DNA from: Gemmatimonadota bacterium
Lineage (GTDB): Bacteria; Latescibacterota; UBA2968
DNA: 64,000 bases
Direction: 5' to 3'
Assembly: GCA_026705765.1 (NCBI GenBank)
Contig: JAPPAB010000104.1
Coordinates: 124,001 to 188,000 of the forward strand
Shown here: positions 42,925-52,335 of the stretch, piece after piece
Layout of the letters: each line of letters starts with the position of its first letter
Position numbering within the stretch: the stretch's first letter is position 1
Position numbers and translations under genes: made by a program
The notes under the pieces: generated by a model
What the model was told of the DNA's origin: nothing
What the model saw: the letters and a program-made list of their open reading frames with translations, nothing else
Databases searched by the model: none

Positions 42925-44877
42925 TCACCACGAATGCGTGCGATGACCTTGTCCAGGAAACCATATCTGATCGACAAAAAACGACAGGATTACGCCCAGG
43001 GCATGGCCTACGAGCAACCCTAAAAAAAAGGGACGCAAACGCCGATAGAGATTCACGCCACCTATGCGTAAAATGATCGATTTGATGCCCCATGCCATAA
43101 AAACAGAAAAAACAGAATGCACGGCATGCGTCAGCGGCACGACCATGCCAATGGGCGCGAGGGGCCACCATGCAAAGCGGTAGCGCATCAGACTCACCAC
43201 GGCAAAAATGCCAATACCCAACAGCAAAAACAAAGGGCGCTCGCTCTCCCATTTTTCTTCGCCCTTCAGGGCCTTGACCAGCCCATCGTAGGTTCGCGGC
43301 GGATAGCGCGTGAATGGAAAATCGTTAAAATTATAAGCCCCGTGCAAATAGCCCAGATAAAGCGAGTACCCAATTGCAGCGCCAATACCGATCACGAGCG
43401 TCAATCCAATGCCTAAAATGAGCCGCTTCTTATTTCTTCCCGCCATATCTGCAATGCGCGCCGCATGCACAAGCGGGGGCATAAACATCGCTTTGCTCTG
43501 TGAGCGCACCGAATCAACCAGGCGCAATGCCGTCAGCGTTGAAGCATCAAATGATTTGGGCCCAAAAATAAAGGGCAAGAGGCCATTGGGCGTCATCGGC
43601 ATGCTAAAATAAATCACACCGGTCTCTGCAATCACCCGCGCCGTGCCCAAATAAGTAACGAAAATACCCAGCGTAAGAGCAATAGCAACAGCCCAGCTAA
43701 TGCCCACCGCCTGGAACCAGAAAATTAGAAAAATCAGACTAAGCAGCAGGCCAAATGCACACGCGCGATATGAAAGCATCTCGTCTGAATCATCGATCTG
43801 TCGATCTCCGCGAAATGCTTTGACAAACACATCGCGAATGTGGAACCTCGCCATCCACAACCCAAATAAAACCATCGCCACAAATGCACCCCCAGCTTGT
43901 AGCGAGGTCGTCGCATCTGCAGCACTACCTTTATTGCTCAGATTAATCCCCACGCGCCTGTAAAACATAACTTGCACGCAGTAAAACAAATAAAATACCC
44001 AGATGGAAAACAGCACATCCAGGTTGGCAAAATAGGCAAAACCCACAGTATAAAAATTAAACCGCACGTGGATGCGCGGGAAATACACGCCCATGGGCAT
44101 CCACCCCGGTCCCAGGCTGATAACCGGAAATCCGGGTGAAAAATAACTGATGATATTCCAGGACAGGATGAGAAAAGGAATGGCCGCGCCAAAAAGAAAG
44201 AATTTATTCTTCAAAAGAGGCACTCTGCCCTCTGCTTCAGCCAGATCGCCTGCCGGATGCAAAATGGGATACGCCAACCGCTCGTGTTCTGCCCATTGCT
44301 TGCGCAACATCACCGCCAGACAAATGCACCCCACCACAATGGCAGCAATAAACGTCATCCAACCAAATAAAGGCACAAACCACACGCCCCAGGGAATGGG
44401 CATATCCGGGCTGGGCAGGCCCTCAAACAACCACTGCATGGCCCCGCCTTCATTGGAGGGAATCAACCAGTTGGGCAAATACTGGTGAAAATAACTTCCC
44501 CACTGATTCTCTGGCGTGGCGAGATAATAGGGAATGGAAATCATACCCAAAAAATAACTCGTCAGCCCAAAGGCGGGAACAGCAGCTCCCACCAATCCCA
44601 TCGCCAGAATCGTCCACACTTCGGTACTCGTCAATGCCCAGGGAGCCTGCCATCGACGCGCGAGTGCATTGCCCAGAGTCAACACCACATAAGGCGCGAA
44701 CAACGCGATCGGAAAATGCGTGATATTCATACGCGCGGTGTGGGCGATATATTCGACATAGGTATTCCACCCAATCACCAGCAACGCGAGTGCCAATCCT
44801 GTAATGATCGACCGCGCAGTCACACTTTTCCGCGCGGCGAGTGCATCGCGATCAACGATTCCCTCCCCAAGTGCCAT
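42925..44877 (-). CDS. DUF6785/OPT-like polytopic membrane protein
   Basis: A 650-residue membrane protein with about 14 hydrophobic segments, N-terminus MALGEGIVDRDALAARKS cytoplasmic. It resembles the DUF6785 plus DUF6784 family that is frequent in Latescibacteria, Poribacteria and Planctomycetes, and looks distantly like oligopeptide (OPT) transporters: MLRKQWAEHERLAYPIL, GTARVIAETGVIYF and VHAARIADMAGRNKKR. Its transport role and substrate are inferred only. The gene starts with ATG and has AGGAGG upstream (spacing long, about 13 bases). It heads the operon with prmA, which starts 4 bases after it. Confidence 0.8.
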   Translation of the reverse strand: MALGEGIVDRDALAARKSVTARSIITGLALALLVIGWNTYVEYIAHTARMNITHFPIALFAPYVVLTLGNALARRWQAPWALTSTEVWTILAMGLVGAAVPAFGLTSYFLGMISIPYYLATPENQWGSYFHQYLPNWLIPSNEGGAMQWLFEGLPSPDMPIPWGVWFVPLFGWMTFIAAIVVGCICLAVMLRKQWAEHERLAYPILHPAGDLAEAEGRVPLLKNKFFLFGAAIPFLILSWNIISYFSPGFPVISLGPGWMPMGVYFPRIHVRFNFYTVGFAYFANLDVLFSIWVFYLFYCVQVMFYRRVGINLSNKGSAADATTSLQAGGAFVAMVLFGLWMARFHIRDVFVKAFRGDRQIDDSDEMLSYRACAFGLLLSLIFLIFWFQAVGISWAVAIALTLGIFVTYLGTARVIAETGVIYFSMPMTPNGLLPFIFGPKSFDASTLTALRLVDSVRSQSKAMFMPPLVHAARIADMAGRNKKRLILGIGLTLVIGIGAAIGYSLYLGYLHGAYNFNDFPFTRYPPRTYDGLVKALKGEEKWESERPLFLLLGIGIFAVVSLMRYRFAWWPLAPIGMVVPLTHAVHSVFSVFMAWGIKSIILRIGGVNLYRRLRPFFLGLLVGHALGVILSFFVDQIWFPGQGHRTHSW

Positions 44878-44989
44878 CTTATAATATTTCCTCCTACTTT
44901 ATATAATCGAGAACATCCGCATCAAACATGATCCCCCAATATATAAAAATACACAGTGAGGAACAATGAGCAATGGCCGAGAAGCAATA

Positions 44990-45024
44990 AACAAAAAACT
45001 CCCGACCTATTTCAAGATCGGGAG
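44990..45024 (-). terminator. Intrinsic terminator after the small outer-membrane protein gene
   Basis: A 7-bp perfect stem (CTCCCGA 44999-45005 with TCGGGAG 45018-45024) is followed on the minus strand by TTTTTTGTTT. It lies 25 bases after the stop codon of the gene at 45050-45688. Confidence 0.82.
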
Positions 45025-45049
45025 CAGTATATTCTCGTGGCATCCGCTT

Positions 45050-45688
45050 CTATCTAAAAAACACCGACACACCACCCTTTACAAAATGGCGTTTGATGCG
45101 GTCTTCTCCGGCAAATAAGACCGAATACCCATACATCGCGGTCAGAGCCGTGTGTCTTGACAGCACCTGGCGCGTACCTGCACCACCGCCCAATTCACTG
45201 ACATTGCCCCATCCCCAAAAATCGCGTGCGGCAAATGCTTCTACAAACGGAAAGGTGCGCTTTTTAATCTGAATGGGAATATTCAACCGATAAAAACCCG
45301 ACACCGAAGATCCAAACCCGTCATCCACTGTCATATAACGCCCCCGGGCATCTATTGTCGCATTGTCCAGCACTTGCGTTAGATCATCCCGGTCGGGAGA
45401 GTCGAGACCTGCGCGCCGGTCGTATTGTCTATTGCCCGCGATAAAAGAACCGCCAATTTGATGCCAGCGGCTAATCGAATAAGCCACTTGAACTCCCGTG
45501 CGATAGAACAAGCCGCGATTGGAAAATCGCACAGACATAATCGGCGTCACTTCCAATTGCCCCGCGCGAATAGGACCTATATTGACCTCGCCTTCACCTG
45601 TCTTTTCTTCTTCACCAACCACATCGGCCTGGGCAGGTGCGCCCAGAGCCAACAGCCCGGCAACCGTACACATCAGCCAGTATTTCAT
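45050..45688 (-). CDS. Small exported outer-membrane-like protein, unknown function
   Basis: A 212-residue protein with a signal peptide ending APAQA, an acidic linker (DVVGEEEKTGEGE), then strands with alternating aromatic residues (VTPIMSVRFSNRGLFYRTGVQ, GGSFIAGNRQYDRR, GYSVLFAG) and a terminal FFR. This suggests an eight-stranded outer-membrane barrel, but I recognise no named family. The ATG at 45688 has AGGAGG upstream. It stands alone between its promoter (45.73 kb) and a strong terminator, so it is monocistronic. It is divergent from gmd. Confidence 0.72.
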   Translation of the reverse strand: MKYWLMCTVAGLLALGAPAQADVVGEEEKTGEGEVNIGPIRAGQLEVTPIMSVRFSNRGLFYRTGVQVAYSISRWHQIGGSFIAGNRQYDRRAGLDSPDRDDLTQVLDNATIDARGRYMTVDDGFGSSVSGFYRLNIPIQIKKRTFPFVEAFAARDFWGWGNVSELGGGAGTRQVLSRHTALTAMYGYSVLFAGEDRIKRHFVKGGVSVFFR

Positions 45689-45728
45689 AGCATCTCCTCC
45701 TGAAAGATTCTACCCCGGCACTTAGTCT

Positions 45729-45757
45729 AAAATATCCAAAAGAATCCCGACTGTCAA
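45729..45757 (-). promoter_or_regulatory. Sigma70-type promoter for the small outer-membrane protein
   Basis: On the minus strand, TTGACA (45757-45752), a 17-base spacer, then TATTTT (45734-45729), about 41 bases before the ATG at 45688. This is nearly identical in form to the promoter at 11.62 kb (TTGACA, 17, TATTTT). Confidence 0.7.
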
Positions 45758-45806
45758 TGGCTCTTACTGAGATCCATGAACTTTTTGAAAACACGCATGT
45801 ATTGAC

Positions 45807-45835
45807 TTGACGTACCTTCGTATTCCCCATTAATT
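45807..45835 (+). promoter_or_regulatory. Possible promoter for gmd
   Basis: TTGACG at 45807-45812, a 17-base spacer and TTAATT at 45830-45835, about 41 bases before the gmd ATG. A second TTGAC lies 5 bases upstream. The -10 match is moderate. Confidence 0.35.
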
Positions 45836-45875
45836 GTTGCGCTGGCACGCGTGCCGCATTTTCGAAAGGACTCTC

Positions 45876-46856
<981 letters not shown>

Positions 46857-46871
46857 CCCAAGGAGCTTGTT

Positions 46872-47927
46872 ATGTCTCGCACTGGACGCGCCGCAGTAAT
46901 GAGCGGCGAAAAATTTGAAATACGCGAATATCCCGTTCCCGATCCAGAACCGGGATCAATTTTGCTCAAACAAGAACTCGCTGGCATCTGCGGTACAGAC
47001 CTGCACAACTGGGAATATCAGCGCTTGCAGGGCGAGATCATTCTCGGTCACGAAAATGTCGGCATCATCGACAGCATGGGATCGGGTGTAGAAACCGATT
47101 ACCTTGGCAATCCCATCGCGCCCGGAGATCGGGTTCTCTTCGCACCCGGCACAAATAAGGGCGCATACGGTTTTATACAAGCCGAAGAAGCCCCCTATTT
47201 GCGAGGCGGGTTTGGCGAATACATCTACCTGTGGAATCCCGATTCAGTCGTACTCAAAACCGATATGCCCGCCGAAGTTGCAGTCATCACCGAGCCTTTT
47301 ACCATTGGCGTACACGGCGCAATGCGTTCTGGCTTGCAATTTGGCGATACCGTCGTCGTACAGGGATCTGGCGCCATTGGCCTGCTCACACTCGTCGCTG
47401 CCAAAGTCAGCGGTGCGGGGCGGCTCATCATGGTCGGCGGTCCCAAAGGGCGTCTGGAACTGGCAGAGCGACTCGGCGCAGACCTCACCATCGACATTGC
47501 CGATATACCCGACCCTGAAGAACGCACGAAAATTGTGCGCGAAAACACACCCCGAGGCGCAGGCGCCGACGTCGTCTTTGAATGCGCGGGATTTTTGCCC
47601 GCCATTCCCGAAGGCGTCACATTCCTGCGGCACAGCGGCACCTATGTCGCCATGGGACATTTTGTCGATGTGGGATCTTTTGACTGCAACCCCAACCAGA
47701 TGTTTATGCGCCGCAACCTGCGCCTCGAAGCCGTGTGGGCAAGCGCGCCCGAACACTTTGTGCGCGCACTCCCCATCCTCGAGCGAAACGAATACGCCTT
47801 TGCAGACCTCGTCAGCCACACCATACCCATTGACCGCGTAGCCGAAGGATTCAACGCCCTGCACAGCGGATACCATCTCGACGGCAAAGACGCGATTAAA
47901 ATAGCGATCAAGGGCGGGTTGGTATAA
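46872..47927 (+). CDS. Zinc-dependent MDR dehydrogenase (threonine/sorbitol dehydrogenase-like)
   Basis: A 351-residue medium-chain dehydrogenase. Catalytic zinc motifs ELAGICGTDLHNW and GHENVG are intact, as is the Rossmann stretch VVQGSGAIGLLTLVAAK. The four-Cys structural lobe is missing and replaced by an insertion (APGTNKGAYGFIQAEEAP). NAD use is likely (IMVGGPKGRLELAERLGAD). The ribosome site AAGGAG lies 8 bases upstream. Co-transcribed with gmd, it might oxidise a sugar or its nucleotide, but its substrate cannot be assigned. A strong terminator follows. Confidence 0.9.
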   Translation: MSRTGRAAVMSGEKFEIREYPVPDPEPGSILLKQELAGICGTDLHNWEYQRLQGEIILGHENVGIIDSMGSGVETDYLGNPIAPGDRVLFAPGTNKGAYGFIQAEEAPYLRGGFGEYIYLWNPDSVVLKTDMPAEVAVITEPFTIGVHGAMRSGLQFGDTVVVQGSGAIGLLTLVAAKVSGAGRLIMVGGPKGRLELAERLGADLTIDIADIPDPEERTKIVRENTPRGAGADVVFECAGFLPAIPEGVTFLRHSGTYVAMGHFVDVGSFDCNPNQMFMRRNLRLEAVWASAPEHFVRALPILERNEYAFADLVSHTIPIDRVAEGFNALHSGYHLDGKDAIKIAIKGGLV

Positions 47928-47963
47928 ATTTTAAGAGAAAGCTTCAATACAGTAATATTTTAT

Positions 47964-47994
47964 GGGGACTGGGCGACCAGTCTCCATTTTTTTA
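47964..47994 (+). terminator. Intrinsic terminator after the gmd operon
   Basis: A 9-bp stem (GGGGACTGG with CCAGTCTCC, one G-T pair) and a GCGA loop are followed by A and seven Ts. It lies 37 bases after the stop codon at 47927. Confidence 0.9.
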
Positions 47995-48312
47995 GTCCGC
48001 CAATTTGCACAGAGAGCCTGTGCGCCTACCCCTGAGAATTCTGCTCATTGTTTGTCGGCTGATCTCTATCTCACACAATAACCTCTCATTTTAGCCAGCC
48101 ATTCTTTTCCTTTTACTCCTGAATATATAGCTGTTTCAAAGGTGTGGATATCCCGATAGCCACACCTATATTTACCAACGTGTGCGGCAAACGTGTGAAT
48201 CGTGTGAAAAGAAATTCTTGACAGAGAGCATTGAGTTATATAGCCTGTCTTTCAAATAATGAATTAGACTTCTATAATTTATTTAAACTATAAGGATAGG
48301 TGATAACCATGT
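47995..48312. other. Intergenic region with GTGTG repeats, no gene
   Basis: About 320 AT-rich bases without a credible coding frame. At 48178-48206 three copies of CGTGTG occur in the same orientation at spacings of 13 and 10 bases, which could be protein-binding sites. A TTGACA at 48218-48223 has a TATATA only 13 bases later, too close for a normal promoter. The region precedes the remnant of the duplicated membrane gene and the second Vps62-like gene. Confidence 0.5.
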
Positions 48313-48430
48313 AAGCGTGATGATCGCAAGCAGACCATCGCAGTTAGTCCTTTATTCATTCATAAGAATACGGGTCCTTTTTTTGGGATCGCATTCAATT
48401 TTTGAGGGTATTTCTTTTTATATTTTCGGA
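48312..48430 (+). repeat. 119-bp direct repeat, copy 1
   Basis: About 90 percent identical, without gaps, to 52104-52222. It holds the last 30 codons of the gene at 51412-52197 plus 25 bases of downstream sequence, and here continues straight into the ribosome site of the second Vps62-like gene. Confidence 0.95.
48313..48405 (+). pseudogene. Remnant of a glycine-rich membrane protein gene (C-terminal 30 codons)
   Basis: Read in the frame of the intact gene at 51412-52197, this stretch codes KRDDRKQTIAVSPLFIHKN and onward to IAFNF and a TGA at 48403. It differs from the intact copy by only a few residues (QT for QD, PFF for SVF). Nothing upstream continues the frame as a recognisable gene. 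It is best read as the tail of an earlier copy left by duplication and deletion. The synonymous pattern of changes suggests that the tail was coding for some time after the copies separated. Confidence 0.88.
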
Positions 48431-48442
48431 GGAGTGGCATTT

Positions 48443-51370
48443 ATGAAATTAAACCTAATGTGTTTGAGCGTTTTAATCGTTCTACTTACCGGACAAGCAG
48501 GCAGGGTACAGGCTAATGACGATCTTCTTTTAGCCAAAAAGTTTGCGCCCATCTTACTATTACACAGTGCCAAAGTAAATGGCACACAGTATATTCCCCA
48601 GGCACCAGAATCTGTGAACATCGTTGGCGCAGATGATTGGAGAAATATATGGTTTAACGTAAAAAAATATACCTCAACAGGTCAACTTGCTGTTGAAGAT
48701 GAAATTTCTGCTTCTGACTGGAAAAAGAACTTTACCGGTACTTATTCAACAACTAATGGCACAGGCATCAATTATAGCAATGGAAGTTATGCAAATCTCA
48801 ATCCTGAATTTGAAGCGACAGGACGTTGGAGCCATTTATCACATCCCACAGATACTTACCAAGTCAAGGCACATTTCGATTTTGCTGGAACGGATATAAA
48901 CGGGTCAGACTTTGATCGCAATGCTCCTGCCCAGGGAAGTTGGGAGAAACATTATAAAAGTGTAAGGGATAGTTTTCCCAATACGATTTACGCTCACATA
49001 TTTACTGAAGATGGCGGCAGTCGGAGGGATGTCATTCAATATTGGTTTTTTTATCCGTATAATGATTGGATAAATAATCACGAAGGGGATTGGGAACACA
49101 TAAATGTTATTGTGTCGAGTCGCAATCCCACAATTGCAGTGGCTCAAGAGATCGAGTTTTATTTTCATGGGCAAGCCATGAGTCGGAAAGCGAAATACGG
49201 AAACAACGGACCTGCAAAAGCAGATTATCCTGGGCAGTTGGGCTCTCCCGAAGTGCCTCTTGTAGGAGATAGACCGCTTGTGTATGTAGGAGGCGGAAGT
49301 TTGTTTAGTGCCCTAATTCCAGTACCAGGAGTCGGTTTTTTGAATCCTATCATTGATTGGGTCGGCCCCACATCGGAGTCAGGCCTACAAAGTGGTGGCA
49401 GTTATCCTTATAGGGCATTATGGTTTGAGCCTCAAGGGGGCATCCTTGGGCCTGTGACAGACAATTACGAATACCCCAATGGTCTCTTTTCTGAAGTCAT
49501 TGATAATGCTGAAATTGTCTTGATTCCCAACAAAACAGATACATCAGCCCCTGATTGGTTAAAAGCAAATATTAAATGGGGACATTTAGAGGTTTCCAGT
49601 CCTGGTGGTAGAGAGAATAAGGCGCCATCAGGTCCAGCTCATAAAGGTAATTGGGAGAAAACAATTGCGACTGGCTCTGTTGCGTCGGATAAAGTTTATA
49701 GCCGAAAGCCTCTAATATCTTCCATAGATCCAAATACTATATACTCCTCTTACCAATTTACTCCGCCAGTTGTTTCTGGAGACCAAACCTGGAACGGTAA
49801 TATCACTATATGCGGAGATATCACGGTCTTACACGGAACAACACTGACCATTAGTCCCGGAACAACTATTAATTTTGTCCAGAATTGGGATATCAATCAG
49901 TCTGGTCGACTAAATTTTAACAAATCAGAACTGAACATAAAAGGAAAATTGGTTGCAGATGGCGTTATTTTTCAATCTGAACCTCTGCAAAATTTGTCAA
50001 GGACAAATACTGATTGGTCAGGCATTGTCGTTTCGGAGGGAGGAGGTTTCGATATAAAAGACAGCACAATCCAAAATTCCATCTATGGGATATACCTGGA
50101 TGGTGCGCCTGCTTCTGCTACTATTGAGGAATATCTAAATGAGGCAATTACACCTATACAGGTAGGAGCATCTGGTCCGTATTCATTATCTGGTGCGCCT
50201 GCAGGTATCTCTATTTCATCAACGGGAAGTATCACTGGCACACCTACCCAAACCGGTACTTTCAATGTGACTGTGACAGCGCGAGATGCTGACAATAATG
50301 TTGTAACGCATTCTTTCACTCTGCGTGTTATTCAGCGACTGGTGGTATCGCCAATATCGAATGTGACAGCGACTCAGAATAAAGCAATTACATCTATACA
50401 GGTCAACGTATCAGGCGGTCAGACGCCCTATCAATATTCATTATCCGGTGAACCAGAAGTTATCTCAATTTCGTCGAGTGGCAGCATTACTGGCACACCA
50501 ACAGAGGCTGACACATTCACCATTAAAGTGAAGGTACAAGATGCTAACAGCAAAGCAGATTCCACATCGTTTGATATGACTGTTTCTGCTGATCCCACGA
50601 TTCTGAACGTTGATCCAATATCGGATATTACAGCGACTCAGAATCAGGAAATTACCCCCATACAGGTCTCAGCATCAGGGGGTCGAGGGAACTATACATA
50701 TTCCATAGAGAGTGCCCCGCAGGAGGGAGCAGGACTTTCTATTTCAGATAGTGGTCGCATTACAGGCACTCCCACAGCGAGTGGGACTTTCACAGTAACA
50801 GTGACTGTGAGTGATGGCAGTGGTGGTGCGACAGGCACTGCGGCTCCCACAAAGGTAAAGCGTTCTTTCACTATGACGGTAAATGCGCCTGCGTCCAAGC
50901 CCGTTTCGTCAGCACTGACAGTCGCAGGTATAGATGATATAGCAGTCAAGATCAGTGCTGTGACGAACAGCGCTATTACTCCTATTCAGGTCTCAGCATC
51001 AGGGGGGCAGACGCCATACACGTATGCCCTGTCCAGCAACCCTGCTACGGGTTCTGGTCTTTCTATCAATTCGAGCAGTGGACAAATCACAGGCACACCC
51101 ACACAGACAGGAACTTTCACACTTACTGTGACTGTGACCGATAATGCAAACACGACTGCAACGAATAGTTTTTCTATAGCTGTCAGTCTGATCGGCGATT
51201 TTAATAGTGATGGCGCGGTCAATTTATCAGATCATTTGCTATTTGTGGCGACGTTTGGTAAATCAGAAGGCGAGGATGGTTTTAATGGTGATATGGATTT
51301 GAACGGCGATGGGACCATTGATACTGCCGATTTTCTGATATTTTCGAGTCACTTTCCCAATGATGGTTGA
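48443..51370 (+). CDS. Secreted Vps62-like protein with four Ig-like (He_PIG) repeats and dockerin-like C-terminus, paralogue 2
   Basis: A 975-residue exported protein. Signal peptide to about residue 24, then DDLLLAKKFAPILLL and the Vps62-like core (YWFFYPYNDWINNHEGDWEH, with NNHEGDW at about 211-217, and RPLVYVGGGS). A beta-helix-like part (GDITVLHGTTLTISPGTTI) comes next, then four Ig-like He_PIG repeats (about residues 567-910; each with xITGTPTxxGTFxVTV) and a dockerin-like pair (DFNSDGAVNLSDHLLF, MDLNGDGTIDTADFLIF). It is the same architecture as the gene at 38.7 kb plus the Ig repeats. ATG at 48443 with GGAGGAG upstream; a longer frame from 48317 crosses the remnant and is rejected. 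Function unknown. Confidence 0.85.
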   Translation: MKLNLMCLSVLIVLLTGQAGRVQANDDLLLAKKFAPILLLHSAKVNGTQYIPQAPESVNIVGADDWRNIWFNVKKYTSTGQLAVEDEISASDWKKNFTGTYSTTNGTGINYSNGSYANLNPEFEATGRWSHLSHPTDTYQVKAHFDFAGTDINGSDFDRNAPAQGSWEKHYKSVRDSFPNTIYAHIFTEDGGSRRDVIQYWFFYPYNDWINNHEGDWEHINVIVSSRNPTIAVAQEIEFYFHGQAMSRKAKYGNNGPAKADYPGQLGSPEVPLVGDRPLVYVGGGSLFSALIPVPGVGFLNPIIDWVGPTSESGLQSGGSYPYRALWFEPQGGILGPVTDNYEYPNGLFSEVIDNAEIVLIPNKTDTSAPDWLKANIKWGHLEVSSPGGRENKAPSGPAHKGNWEKTIATGSVASDKVYSRKPLISSIDPNTIYSSYQFTPPVVSGDQTWNGNITICGDITVLHGTTLTISPGTTINFVQNWDINQSGRLNFNKSELNIKGKLVADGVIFQSEPLQNLSRTNTDWSGIVVSEGGGFDIKDSTIQNSIYGIYLDGAPASATIEEYLNEAITPIQVGASGPYSLSGAPAGISISSTGSITGTPTQTGTFNVTVTARDADNNVVTHSFTLRVIQRLVVSPISNVTATQNKAITSIQVNVSGGQTPYQYSLSGEPEVISISSSGSITGTPTEADTFTIKVKVQDANSKADSTSFDMTVSADPTILNVDPISDITATQNQEITPIQVSASGGRGNYTYSIESAPQEGAGLSISDSGRITGTPTASGTFTVTVTVSDGSGGATGTAAPTKVKRSFTMTVNAPASKPVSSALTVAGIDDIAVKISAVTNSAITPIQVSASGGQTPYTYALSSNPATGSGLSINSSSGQITGTPTQTGTFTLTVTVTDNANTTATNSFSIAVSLIGDFNSDGAVNLSDHLLFVATFGKSEGEDGFNGDMDLNGDGTIDTADFLIFSSHFPNDG

Positions 51371-51411
51371 TTTTTTCAGGATAGAAGACTGTTTTTTGTC
51401 AGGAGGAATAC

Positions 51412-52197
51412 ATGACACATATAGTAGCAATCGTTCTGATTTTAGGTCTATGTCTGCCACAGACCTTGTTGTCAGGGGTGATCCTCGAAGCTGGTGAGGC
51501 TGACAGCAGCAAGGTTGAAGGCGGTGTCTATGCCGAGGTCATCTATAGGACGGATGAACTGGATCAAGTCTCAGGGAAGTGGGAGAAACTGGACACGGCA
51601 CAAGGATATATTAAAGCCGTTGATCGAGAGAGTTTGACCATTGGACGCGGTCTTTGGAAGGAACAGATCACCTTTGAGCGCATTCAAAGCCTAATTGCAA
51701 AGGCAGATGTAGCACCAGATACAGTGCAGATAAGTCATGTGGATAAAAGTAATGTAGATCTTTATTTTGGTGAATCTTTGTTGGGTTTTCTGGGTGGTCA
51801 TGTGGTCGGATGGTCAGGTTTTGTCTGTGTAGCTTTGACTACTCAGACACTTTCATTAGATAGCTTCATTATTGGTTCGATGTTCGGCGTTGCAGGCGGT
51901 GTGTATTTACCTCAACGCAACAAACGGTTCAAAAGTTTTGTGGGCGCATTGTCTGGTAGTGTTTTGGCTGGAAGTTTATACTGGAAATTATTAGGGGAGG
52001 ATCTTGCAAAAAAAGATCTTATTTTAGTCGTTCCTGTACAGGTTCTTGGCAGTATTGTCGGAGAGTGGGGAGGAAGAAAACTTAGAAGCATAAGATCAAA
52101 AAATAAGCGTGATGATCGCAAGCAAGACATCGCGGTTAGTCCTCTGTTCATTCATAAGAACACGGGTTCTGTCTTTGGGATCGCATTCAATTTTTGA
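51412..52197 (+). CDS. Exported glycine-rich membrane protein of unknown function
   Basis: A 261-residue protein with an N-terminal signal sequence (IVAIVLILGLCLPQTLLSG), a soluble beta-rich part (VYAEVIYRTDELDQVSGKW ... IKAVDRESLTIGRG, similar to small regulatory folds that set a conversion of units), and three glycine-rich hydrophobic segments (about residues 120-215; GLxGG and GSIVGEWGG patterns) before a basic tail. I recognise no family. It lies 42 bases after the Vps62-like gene with AGGAGG in front, so they are probably co-transcribed. A remnant of the same gene lies upstream of the Vps62-like gene, which implies that the pair was once tandemly repeated. Confidence 0.75.
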   Translation: MTHIVAIVLILGLCLPQTLLSGVILEAGEADSSKVEGGVYAEVIYRTDELDQVSGKWEKLDTAQGYIKAVDRESLTIGRGLWKEQITFERIQSLIAKADVAPDTVQISHVDKSNVDLYFGESLLGFLGGHVVGWSGFVCVALTTQTLSLDSFIIGSMFGVAGGVYLPQRNKRFKSFVGALSGSVLAGSLYWKLLGEDLAKKDLILVVPVQVLGSIVGEWGGRKLRSIRSKNKRDDRKQDIAVSPLFIHKNTGSVFGIAFNF

Positions 52198-52222
52198 GGG
52201 TATTTCTTTTTATATTTTCGGA
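52104..52222 (+). repeat. 119-bp direct repeat, copy 2
   Basis: Matches 48312-48430 without gaps; the two are 3792 bp apart, and the block between and including one copy is one complete gene pair. The match stops sharply at CGGA, after which copy 1 has a ribosome site and copy 2 does not. Confidence 0.95.
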
Positions 52223-52283
52223 TTTTGTGATATTTTCAAGATTTTCGATTTTAAGTAGCTGCCAGTATCTTTGTAGTCTAAAC

Positions 52284-52321
52284 AAAAACGGCGATGGAAA
52301 TACATCCACCGCCGTTTTTTT
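52284..52321. terminator. Bidirectional intrinsic terminator
   Basis: Stem AAAACGGCG-TGGA with TCCA-CGCCGTTTT (one mismatch in the middle) has T-runs on both strands. It separates the plus-strand Vps62 pair from the convergent minus-strand PorV-like gene. Confidence 0.85.
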
Positions 52322-52335
52322 GGTTTAAGGGTTAA

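Noticed and set aside
48218-48242. TTGACA and TATATA as a promoter for the Vps62-like gene
   Set aside because: Only 13 bases separate them; a working sigma70 spacer is about 16-18.
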